Origin: Elusimicrobiota bacterium
Lineage (GTDB): Bacteria; Omnitrophota; Gorgyraeia; Zapsychrales; Fredricksoniimonadaceae
Reading direction: 5' to 3'
DNA length: 13,435 bases
Assembly (NCBI GenBank): GCA_012514595.1
Contig: JAAYZZ010000005.1
Span: 1-13,435, forward strand
Part shown: piece by piece, positions 1 through 6,758 of the stretch
Layout of the letters: each line of letters opens with the position of its first letter
How positions within the stretch are numbered: position 1 is the first letter of the stretch
Position numbers and translations under genes: made by a program
Notes under the pieces: generated by a model
The model's input: the letters and a program-made list of their open reading frames with translations, nothing else
Database searches by the model: none
Told to the model about the DNA's origin: nothing

Positions 1-848
1 AGGGCGACCTTGGTGGATGTCAGTTCCTTGACCTGGGACCGGAGCTGCTGGTTCTCGGCGCTGACGCGGTCGGCCATTTCCTTGATCACGCGCTGTTCGT
101 TCCTAGAGCGCGCAAGTTCGATCGACAGGTTGTCGGCAAGCTCCTCGCCATACTTGATCTTCCTCAGGATCGCCTCACGCTCATTCTTGAGACGCCCGAC
201 CTCGATCTCAAGATCCGAAGCGGTCTTCTTCGCCTCCTCGACCTTGAGCATGGCCTCTGCGGCCTTCTCTTTCGCATCCCCGATCTCGATCTCGAGAGCG
301 CTCTTCTCCTTCAGGACCTTGGCCCAATATTCTTCATCGGCCTTGTTCTCGACGACGATCGTTGTCCCGCTGCCCGCCTCAGATCGGGCGATGCCAGCTG
401 CCGGAACGGTCACGACTTTTTCCACGACCTTTTCGACGATCTTGTCCTGGGTGGGACGATTCTGAAGTTCTTTGGTGAGGCGATCGCGCTCTGCGGTCAT
501 CTTCTGAAGACGGTCATCCCATTCTCTTTTGTCGCGCTCGAGCCGGCTCATATCGTCCTTGGCCCGACGGAGCTCGGCATCGGCGTCGCTGGCCTTCTTC
601 TCGAGGGTCTTGTTCTCGCGGGATTTCTCGTCGAGATCACGGCGGACGCCGCTCAGCTGGGACTCCAGGTCCCCCGCCTTCTTCGACAACATCTGCGCCC
701 GGGATTCCGCATCGGTCAGCTGCCCCTGAAGGTACTCATTCTGCGCCGCAAGCTGTTGCTTCTGCACAAGAATGAAGACCGCGGACCCGATGCTGATCAA
801 AAGAAGAATGCCGAGAACCAAAAGACTCTGTTGGACCGTTTTAGACAT
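1..848 (-). CDS. Membrane-anchored coiled-coil protein (C-terminus beyond window)
   Basis: An open frame of 282 codons starts at ATG 848 and runs off the left edge, so the C-terminus is missing. The start is preceded by GGGAGA, a good ribosome binding site. Residues 8-28 form one hydrophobic segment with Lys/Gln after it, which looks like a membrane anchor or uncleaved signal. Residues 30-130 and about 170-280 are rich in Glu, Lys, Arg, Ala and Leu with coiled-coil character. They are separated by a Val/Lys-rich linker with two VEKVV units near 138-146 and a Gly/Ser/Thr-rich stretch. No catalytic domain is visible in the part present. It probably lies in the inner membrane with its coiled coils in the periplasm, although orientation is not certain. 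It is co-directional with the glucan locus but separated from it by 121 bases with a candidate promoter. The function is unknown. The reading frame is well supported by codon pattern. Confidence 0.85.
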   Translation of the reverse strand, partial: MSKTVQQSLLVLGILLLISIGSAVFILVQKQQLAAQNEYLQGQLTDAESRAQMLSKKAGDLESQLSGVRRDLDEKSRENKTLEKKASDADAELRRAKDDMSRLERDKREWDDRLQKMTAERDRLTKELQNRPTQDKIVEKVVEKVVTVPAAGIARSEAGSGTTIVVENKADEEYWAKVLKEKSALEIEIGDAKEKAAEAMLKVEEAKKTASDLEIEVGRLKNEREAILRKIKYGEELADNLSIELARSRNEQRVIKEMADRVSAENQQLRSQVKELTSTKVA

Positions 849-881
849 ATTGTCTCCCTTTTTTTATCGGAAACAATTTAA

Positions 882-910
882 AATATAACAGAGCCCCTCT
901 TCGCCCACAA
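882..910 (-). promoter_or_regulatory. Candidate sigma-70-type promoter for the coiled-coil gene
   Basis: On the minus strand TTGTGG (910-905) and TATATT (887-882) are separated by exactly 17 bases. The -10 box matches 5 of 6 consensus positions and the -35 box 3 of 6. It would start transcription near 875, about 27 bases before the ATG. The 849-969 gap is otherwise A/T-rich, and I see no convincing terminator in it for the upstream glucan genes. Confidence 0.45.
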
Positions 911-969
911 TGAAAAAAGAAAAAATTTTCTAAAGATAAAATAAGAAGGGAAGGGCAACAGGACGGGGC

Positions 970-1638
970 TCACTCAAAACGGATATGATCCAGATAAAAG
1001 ATACAGTGATGCGGATTGGCATCCACATCCGTGACCCAGGAGAATCCCCCGCTGATATAGGACAGGTCCTTTCCCCTCAAGTCGATCGTATATTCTTTCC
1101 ATTCGTTCGTCAGAATGACAGGGCCGATCACCGCGACATCGGAGTCGGGGAACATCTGCCCTTCCCCCAGACCGCCGACCTTGAACTCCTTGATCCGTTC
1201 GCCGCCCATTTCGCCCTTGGCCCAGAAGACCAGCTTGGTCGCGCCGGTCAGGTCATACCCCCCCTTGCGGTTGCCCCAATTGTCCGCCGGATTCTGCCAA
1301 TACAGCCCGATCCACTTGCGGCCCTCCTTGGAACAGGGAATATCATAGACGGTCCGCACGCAGGTCTTGCCTTCTTTCACATCATACTGCCAGCCGTCAT
1401 CGACAGAAAGGCACTCACCCGTCGGCATATATCCCGACGGAGTAAAGCGGTTCTTGGATGACTTGTCCTCGTAAACGAAGAACGGCCCGAAGGTGCCCTT
1501 CGGCATCGTCTCATCGACGATAACAGCCGAGGACACGCCCGGCTTACGGTCAGACGGCTGGCCCGAGCATCCCGAGACAGCCGTCATGACCGTAATCGTA
1601 AGGGCGAGAATATAAAAGAAAGAGGTGTGACGTTCCAC
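970..1638 (-). CDS. Lipoprotein with carbohydrate-binding-like jelly-roll domain
   Basis: This 222-residue protein starts with GTG at 1638. Residues 5-23 form a hydrophobic signal ending in the lipobox VSGC, with Cys24 as the predicted lipidated residue, so it should be attached to an envelope membrane. The remainder resembles beta-sandwich carbohydrate-binding modules. It has a WQNPADNWG segment (114-122), a DLTGATKLVFWAKG strand pair (129-142), a WKEYTIDL strand (180-187) and the closing FYLDHIRFE (214-222). This ending is typical of galactose-binding-like or CBM11/CIA30-like folds. Three extra cysteines (76, 93, 102) and Cys212 could form disulfides. The gene follows the repeat-protein gene by 7 bases, and its AAGGA site overlaps that gene's TAA stop, so the two are probably translationally coupled. 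Carbohydrate binding at the surface is inferred from fold signals and neighbours, and the ligand is unknown. Confidence 0.8.
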   Translation of the reverse strand: MERHTSFFYILALTITVMTAVSGCSGQPSDRKPGVSSAVIVDETMPKGTFGPFFVYEDKSSKNRFTPSGYMPTGECLSVDDGWQYDVKEGKTCVRTVYDIPCSKEGRKWIGLYWQNPADNWGNRKGGYDLTGATKLVFWAKGEMGGERIKEFKVGGLGEGQMFPDSDVAVIGPVILTNEWKEYTIDLRGKDLSYISGGFSWVTDVDANPHHCIFYLDHIRFE

Positions 1639-1645
1639 GATATCC

Positions 1646-2518
1646 TTATTTCAGGGCTTCGATCTCGATGATCTGCTGCTGGGCCGCTTCCGCAGGCTTC
1701 CAGAACCAACCCTGGGGATCCCAGCACTGGCCATACCCATACTCGTTGATGAGCTGCTTGAACGTAGCAATGGCCTCGTCGTTCATCCCGGCGTTGCGAT
1801 ATCCCTGGCCGAGCTGAAAGAGAGAGGTCCCGACGTCATTGAGCGCCCAGTAGGAATGGATCTTCTCGGGAGATTCCCAGGGGAACTCGCTCAAGGTCGC
1901 CTGCATCTCGCGGGCGCGCTGACCGTACATATCCAGGTTCTTCTGAACATACGCCTTGAGGACCTTCAGGTCCTTTTTGGCCAGGGCCTCCCAGCCCTTC
2001 TGAACGAAATACGCGGAGGTCATGTTTCCGAAATCAAGATCAAGGCCCTGGGCGATCATGTCGAGCTTTTCCTTGGCGGCCTCGGCCGGCTTCCAGAAAG
2101 CCTTGTTGCCCACATCATAGGTCTGACCGAAAGAGTACTCGCTGATGATCTGATTGAACGCGGCCTTCGCTTCCTCGATCTTTCCTGCCTTGCGGTAGGC
2201 TTCACCCTGAATAAAGAGAGAGGTCGCTACATCATTAAGGGCCCAGTAGGAAAAGATCTTCTGGTCATCTCCGACAGGATATTCCGTCAGCTCGGCCTGC
2301 ATCTGCTTGGCGTTACCGGCATACATCTCGATGCACTTGTTGGTATAGGCCAGGACCGCATCAAGGTCATTCGCGGCCAAAGCCTGCCATGCCTTGGTGG
2401 CCAACGTCGATGACTTGAAATCACCGAAATTGTATGCAGCCTTTTCTTGCGCATGCGCGATCGGGGACCCGGCTGCAAAAAGGATCACCAGAGCGCCTGT
2501 TAGAATGTGCTTCAACAT
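1646..2518 (-). CDS. Secreted protein of two TPR-like repeat units
   Basis: This is a 290-residue protein. The start at ATG 2518 is chosen because AGGAGG lies just upstream. A longer open frame reaching 2740 would overlap the preceding gene and hide the signal peptide. Residues 1-23 are a signal peptide with an AHA cleavage site. The mature protein is two copies of one unit, about 38-152 and 167-285, offset by about 131 residues. Shared landmarks are SYWALNDV (90-97 and 222-229), TSLF (99-102 and 231-234), an AG...EA helix pair (111-118 and 243-249), SEYSFGQ or NEYGYGQ (126-132 and 258-264), and FWKPAEAA (141-148 and 272-279). The helix-turn-helix parts look TPR-like. The Trp-x-Pro-Ala-Glu ending is not standard TPR. 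The adjacent glycosidase carries the same unit twice. The protein is predicted periplasmic or extracellular. A binding or scaffolding role in glucan use is inference only. Confidence 0.85.
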   Translation of the reverse strand: MLKHILTGALVILFAAGSPIAHAQEKAAYNFGDFKSSTLATKAWQALAANDLDAVLAYTNKCIEMYAGNAKQMQAELTEYPVGDDQKIFSYWALNDVATSLFIQGEAYRKAGKIEEAKAAFNQIISEYSFGQTYDVGNKAFWKPAEAAKEKLDMIAQGLDLDFGNMTSAYFVQKGWEALAKKDLKVLKAYVQKNLDMYGQRAREMQATLSEFPWESPEKIHSYWALNDVGTSLFQLGQGYRNAGMNDEAIATFKQLINEYGYGQCWDPQGWFWKPAEAAQQQIIEIEALK

Positions 2519-2523
2519 TACGA

Positions 2524-2529
2524 CCTCCT
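2524..2529 (-). promoter_or_regulatory. Strong ribosome binding site fixing the repeat-protein start
   Basis: AGGAGG on the minus strand lies 5 bases upstream of ATG 2518. It decides in favour of the signal-peptide start over longer in-frame starts that would overlap the glycosidase gene. Confidence 0.75.
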
Positions 2530-2574
2530 GCTTTTTATTAAGACTTGGTTGACTGTTTTTTGATGGCGTGAATA

Positions 2575-2604
2575 AGTATGCCATATCTTTGCAGATTTTG
2601 CCAA
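2575..2604 (-). promoter_or_regulatory. Possible internal promoter for the repeat protein and lipoprotein
   Basis: In the 88-base gap (2519-2606), the widest inside the locus, minus-strand TTGGCA (2604-2599, 5 of 6 to consensus) is followed after 18 bases by CATACT (2580-2575, 4 of 6). This could give extra expression of the last two genes over the upstream ones. The match is modest and could be chance in an A/T-rich gap. Confidence 0.3.
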
Positions 2605-2606
2605 AT

Positions 2607-4937
2607 TTATCTTTTCCTCCGGTTCCAAAGCTCTTCATAGACAAAATACGCCTTTCTGAGCTGCCGCATAAAGGGAGAGTTCCGGCCATTGCCCTGCCCC
2701 ACGATCCCGAACCACTCCTCAAAATAATATCCCCCAGCAAACGGCCCGATCACATCCGCCTTTTTGTCATGAAGGGTCGGCTCGTAGTTCTTCCACCACT
2801 CATCAAGCCATTCGAACACCACGCCTCCGACGGAATTCCCTGCCCCGTCGTCATGACCGGCCGAATTATACTCAATATCAAGCCAGTTCCCGCGATGATA
2901 CCGGCCCTGGGCCTCTTCCGCCTCCATCAGGTCGAATCCCTTGGCAAAGGCCGGGGCCCCGTACTCCGTAATGAATGCGGGCCGATCCAGGACCCGGCGC
3001 ACATCATCCCAAAACGCCCCAAACCCATAATCGCCACGATAAATATTGGCCCCGTATATATCGATGAGCGGCGCGTATTTGGCGACATAGTCCATCTGAA
3101 TAATATCCCCGTTGCAAATGGCAACAGGTCTTGTGGGGTCGATCTCCTTGATCCGCTTCGCAACATCATTAATAAATGTGTAATACTCGACGGGCTTTTT
3201 GTCCGCGTTGCTCGCCACTCCGTAATTATTCTCATTGCCCAGGAGCCAGAACAAAACATAGGGTTCGTCCTTGTATTCCTGGACCATGGCCTCGATGCGG
3301 CGCATCAGATTGGCCCGATGCTGGGGGTCGCCGTAATCGGTCCCCTCGGCCCAGGAGGCCCCGGACCCGATCGCGTATTTTCCCACGAAACTCCCCACGA
3401 TCACCCGCATTCCGAAACGCTCGAACATCTCGCGCAGGATGGTCTTGTCGATCTTGGACTGCTCGTCATAAATACGGAGCGTGTTGACCCCCATCTCCTT
3501 CATGAGCTGGAAGTCTCCTACCACCGGTTCGTCCGGATCCTGCTCGTCATTCCTGTTCGCGTCGACCCATGAATCAAAGGGACCATCAGCCCTGCCGTTG
3601 CCGTTGGTGTCCTCCGTCATCCAGTTGGCGAGATTTCCCTTATCAGGGCTCTGGCCGACCTTTGTCGGCGCATAAGTGACCCCGTGGATCATAAAGGCTT
3701 CATTGTCGGTAAAGAGCTGCCAATGTCCGTTATTGTACTGCACAAGCCGCGTCTTACGCCCCCCCAGGATCCGCTTGGGCCTCCCGAGCGACCGGGCCAC
3801 GGCCTTCAGGTCCCGATGCCTTTTGTGCACCGCGGAGGCATCGACCTTGATCGCCCCCGGATTCACCACAAACACATCGTTCTTGACATCATTATCCGTC
3901 CCGTTGAGGACCTGGACAGACCCCTTCTCATAAACAAGCTCAAGCTCGGGATGCATTCGCAAAATATTCTTGATCTTGGCGACCGCGGCCTGGGCCGGAT
4001 ACCACGGGGTCTGCCAATAGGTCCAGGCGACCGTATTAGGAAAATGGACGATGAGGGCATGATAGGCCTTGATCGCCTCCAGGTTCATCCCGGCCTTCTC
4101 TAGGGTCAAACCAATGAAGAACAGTTTGACACCCCAGTGTTCCGGTGCCATGGCCCATTTGAAATACGCCGCCTCAAGGTCAGGGGTATTGGCAAAATCC
4201 CAGTGACTTCCCTCAAGTCTCTTCTCTTTAAGCACCTCGCGATAACGCGGATTCTGAAGAATATCGGCCGTGTTCGGATAGATCCCCTCTCCGACGGCCC
4301 TGGAAAGGACATTCGGATTGTTGACCTTGAATTTATACTTTTTGGTCCCGGCCCCCTCAATGGTGCCATACTGGGCGTAATCGATGATCTTGTCCGTCCC
4401 CGGCTTAAAGATACGGGGAACGGACCGCGGCTTCTCGGACCCCTGGTCCTTTTCGTCCTCTCCCGTCATTCTCTTGATACTCTCACGGCTCTTCTCGGCG
4501 ATCGACCAGTAGGACCCGCGGCTCGGATCCCAGGCCTGGGAAAAAGGGAACCGCGCGATCGCCTCTTCAAAGGCCGCGATGGCATCCCTTGTCCGACCCT
4601 GGTGCATGATCGCCTCGGCCCGAATAAAGAGGGAGGTCCCCACCTGGTTCATCACCTCATACCCCTGGACCTCATCACGGGCCGGGAACGCCTGCAGACC
4701 TCCCGCCTGCGTGTCGGCCGCTACGCCGTAACGATCCAGGACATGCTGGACGATCTCCTCCACATAAGCATGATCTCCCCGTCCAGAAGCCTCCCAGGCG
4801 AGAAGAATAAGACGGGAGAGGTCCTCAACGACCTCATCCTCCTGGGCGATGGCAGGACGGGGAAGAGACCCGAAAGCAACCCCCAGGCACAGGACAGCGA
4901 GAAATCCGATCCGTGTCAGGTGAGACATCACATGCAT
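2607..4937 (-). CDS. Secreted clan-A (GH2-like) glycoside hydrolase with TPR-like units
   Basis: This 776-residue protein begins at ATG 4937 with a signal peptide (about 1-31, PAIA-QE). Residues 38-155 are a TPR-like unit matching the neighbouring repeat protein (TSLF at 101-104, YWSIAE at 143-148). A second, diverged unit covers about 255-325 (LFFIG, KAG, WYPAQAA). From about 400 a TIM-barrel hydrolase resembling GH2 catalytic domains begins: FMIHGVTY (415-422), MKEMGVNTLRIYDE (479-492), LFWLLGNEN with Glu569 as expected acid/base, and PAFITEYG with Glu658 as expected nucleophile. The two Glu motifs and their spacing are typical of retaining clan-A enzymes. GVVFEWLDEWWK (705-716) follows. 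Between the first barrel strand and the next lies a calcium-loop-like insert (443-470). Substrate cannot be read from sequence; a beta-glucan is inferred from the GH94 neighbour. Transglycosylation (GH72-like) is a possible alternative. The 50-base gap to the permease gene suggests one operon. Confidence 0.85.
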   Translation of the reverse strand: MHVMSHLTRIGFLAVLCLGVAFGSLPRPAIAQEDEVVEDLSRLILLAWEASGRGDHAYVEEIVQHVLDRYGVAADTQAGGLQAFPARDEVQGYEVMNQVGTSLFIRAEAIMHQGRTRDAIAAFEEAIARFPFSQAWDPSRGSYWSIAEKSRESIKRMTGEDEKDQGSEKPRSVPRIFKPGTDKIIDYAQYGTIEGAGTKKYKFKVNNPNVLSRAVGEGIYPNTADILQNPRYREVLKEKRLEGSHWDFANTPDLEAAYFKWAMAPEHWGVKLFFIGLTLEKAGMNLEAIKAYHALIVHFPNTVAWTYWQTPWYPAQAAVAKIKNILRMHPELELVYEKGSVQVLNGTDNDVKNDVFVVNPGAIKVDASAVHKRHRDLKAVARSLGRPKRILGGRKTRLVQYNNGHWQLFTDNEAFMIHGVTYAPTKVGQSPDKGNLANWMTEDTNGNGRADGPFDSWVDANRNDEQDPDEPVVGDFQLMKEMGVNTLRIYDEQSKIDKTILREMFERFGMRVIVGSFVGKYAIGSGASWAEGTDYGDPQHRANLMRRIEAMVQEYKDEPYVLFWLLGNENNYGVASNADKKPVEYYTFINDVAKRIKEIDPTRPVAICNGDIIQMDYVAKYAPLIDIYGANIYRGDYGFGAFWDDVRRVLDRPAFITEYGAPAFAKGFDLMEAEEAQGRYHRGNWLDIEYNSAGHDDGAGNSVGGVVFEWLDEWWKNYEPTLHDKKADVIGPFAGGYYFEEWFGIVGQGNGRNSPFMRQLRKAYFVYEELWNRRKR

Positions 4938-4987
4938 TGCGCTCTTCCCTTTCTTTTTGTTAGAGAATATACACCATGATCCGCAAA

Positions 4988-5833
4988 TTATCCAACCACC
5001 GCACCAGAAAAAATGCCCTTCACAAGATATCTCTGCATCAGAAGATAAAGACCGATGATCGGCAGCGCTGTCATGGTGAGTCCCGCCATGAGGATCGGAT
5101 AATCGACCTGATAGGCCCCGTTGAACACCATCAAAACCCGCTGTAAGGGCATCAGGCTCTTGTCGCTCAAAAGAAGCGTCGCCAGGATGTACTCATTCCA
5201 GACATTGAGCGCGTTATAGACCACGATGACCGCCAGCGCCGGACGCGCCAAAGGCAGCGCCACATGCCACCAGATCTGAAGACGGCTGCAGCCGTCGATA
5301 CGCGCCGCGTCTTCAAGGTCCGTCGGCATCTTGTCAAAGAATGTCTTTAGAAGAAGGATGCTGAAGGAAAGCCCCACATTGATCATACACAGGACGTATC
5401 CCAGACGGGTGTTGGCCAGATGCAGTTTGCTCATCAGGACAAAGAGCGGCACAAAACTCCCCGGGAGCGGGATCATCATGGCCGCCACGAACAGGGTAAA
5501 CAGGATATTCCTCCCCGGGAAGCGCAAGCGCGAGAACGCAAAGGCCGCCAGCGACCCGATGATCACGATCCCCATGACCACGCAGACGGTATAGAGGACG
5601 CTATTAAGGAAATAAATCCCGAAGTCCCCCTTGACCCACGCGGTCGCATAGCTCCCCCAGTGGGGATCCCGAGGGATCAGCCCGTGATCGGTGAAGATCG
5701 CGGCCTTGCTCATCAACGACGATCGTACCATCCAGAAGAGCGGAAAGAGACACGCCACCGCGACCGTCATGAGAAACACATGAAGGAACATGTTCTGAAC
5801 GACCCGAAGGATCACGGAACGATCACGCGCCAT
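4988..5833 (-). CDS. ABC sugar transporter permease, MalG-like (CUT1)
   Basis: This 281-residue inner-membrane protein has about six hydrophobic spans: roughly 15-36, 73-100, 109-134, 144-164, 197-218 and 247-267. The cytoplasmic coupling (EAA) loop is clear at 174-198, with EDAARIDGCS followed by LPLARP; this loop docks the transporter ATPase. Length and the position of the EAA loop about 80 residues from the C-terminus match the MalG/LacG group of carbohydrate-uptake transporter-1 systems. Its ATG follows the TGA of the partner permease after one base (TGA-T-ATG), and its GGTGGAG binding site lies inside that gene, so translation is likely coupled. With the MalF-like partner it should form the translocation pore. 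The sugar is unknown, and beta-gluco-oligosaccharides are suggested by the flanking GH94 and glycosidase genes. Confidence 0.93.
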   Translation of the reverse strand: MARDRSVILRVVQNMFLHVFLMTVAVACLFPLFWMVRSSLMSKAAIFTDHGLIPRDPHWGSYATAWVKGDFGIYFLNSVLYTVCVVMGIVIIGSLAAFAFSRLRFPGRNILFTLFVAAMMIPLPGSFVPLFVLMSKLHLANTRLGYVLCMINVGLSFSILLLKTFFDKMPTDLEDAARIDGCSRLQIWWHVALPLARPALAVIVVYNALNVWNEYILATLLLSDKSLMPLQRVLMVFNGAYQVDYPILMAGLTMTALPIIGLYLLMQRYLVKGIFSGAVVG

Positions 5834-5834
5834 A

Positions 5835-6758
5835 TCAGCTCCACCTCACCCGGTTGAGGAGTTTCTTGAGCCCGAAGGACAATACGATCAACATGGCCCC
5901 AAAGACCAAGGCCTGGGCACAGGCGTACCCGAACTGATTCGTGCCGGACATGGCCCCGAGGATCCGGGTCACCGGCACCTCGGTATGATAGACCAAGCCC
6001 TGGCTTACCAGGGACAGAATGAGGACAAAGACCTGCATGGACCCGAGGATCGTGAGGATCACGACCACGATGATGACCGGGAGCATCAACGGCAGCGTGA
6101 CGTTCCAGAAGGTACGCCAGGGGCTTGCCCCGTCGATATCGGCCGCCTCGTACATCTGTCGGTCGATCGTCTGCAGTCCGGCCAGGAGCATCAGGAACCC
6201 CCAGCCGAATCCCTTCCAGGCATGGACGACCGCGATACAGGTGAGGGCGGTCTTGGGGTCCGACAACCAATTATGGACCATCTGGGGGAACCCGATCTCA
6301 ACAAGAAAATTGTTCAGGAGGCCGACCTGCTCCCCACCCTGGACTCCGGCATGGAGGATCCAATTCCAAAGGATCCCCACCACCACTTCCGAGAGAACTG
6401 GAGGAATAAAAAAGACGACACGGTAAAATCGCTTGAGACGGATCTCCCGGTCGCAGGCGATCGCCAACGCGAAGGCGAGCGCATTCTGAAAGGTGAGCGC
6501 GATGAGGGTGATATATCCCGCATGCCCGATGGAATTCCACCACACCTTGTCGGCCATCAGCTCCCGGAAATTCTGAAACCCCACCCAGTGCATCGGGCCG
6601 ATCCCCTGCCAGTCATGGAACGAGAGGCGCAGAAGTTCAAAGAACGGATAAATATAGAAGACCGCGAAAATGACAAGCGCCGGAAGAACAAAGAAAAAGT
6701 TCCTCGCCGCATCCGCGGGCCGAACGGCCATGGCTCTGTTCGCGGGAAGAAACGCCAT
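5835..6758 (-). CDS. ABC sugar transporter permease, MalF-like (CUT1)
   Basis: This is a 307-residue inner-membrane protein. I place the start at ATG 6758, which overlaps the TGA of the binding-protein gene by one base (TGATG) behind GGGAGG. A TTG one codon earlier is possible. Hydrophobic spans lie near 21-42, 80-101, 112-135, 171-195, 225-250 and 277-297. The EAA loop is at 203-227, beginning YEAADIDGAS and ending TLPLMLP, with the conserved Gly. Size and topology fit the shorter MalF-type (LacF/UgpA-like) permeases without the large periplasmic loop of enterobacterial MalF. It pairs with the downstream MalG-like permease and is fed by the upstream binding protein. No ATPase gene is nearby, as is common when a shared MsmX-type ATPase serves several transporters. 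Confidence 0.93.
   Translation of the reverse strand: MAFLPANRAMAVRPADAARNFFFVLPALVIFAVFYIYPFFELLRLSFHDWQGIGPMHWVGFQNFRELMADKVWWNSIGHAGYITLIALTFQNALAFALAIACDREIRLKRFYRVVFFIPPVLSEVVVGILWNWILHAGVQGGEQVGLLNNFLVEIGFPQMVHNWLSDPKTALTCIAVVHAWKGFGWGFLMLLAGLQTIDRQMYEAADIDGASPWRTFWNVTLPLMLPVIIVVVILTILGSMQVFVLILSLVSQGLVYHTEVPVTRILGAMSGTNQFGYACAQALVFGAMLIVLSFGLKKLLNRVRWS

Noticed and set aside
10..729. Plus-strand open frames opposite the coiled-coil gene
   Set aside because: They are Ser/Arg/Phe-rich products typical of the complement of Glu/Lys/Leu-rich coiled-coil codons. The minus strand has a good start site and a continuous frame.
913..930. A/T-only inverted repeat GAAAAAATTTTC after the lipoprotein gene as a terminator
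   Set aside because: The stem has almost no GC pairs and would not form a stable hairpin; read-through into the coiled-coil gene cannot be excluded.
2519..2740. N-terminal extension of the repeat protein to 2740
   Set aside because: It would overlap the end of the glycosidase gene and bury the signal peptide; AGGAGG supports ATG 2518.
2568..3572. A 334-codon plus-strand open frame opposite the glycosidase
   Set aside because: It is antisense to conserved catalytic motifs (NEN and TEYG), has no signal peptide or domain, and spans a gene boundary.
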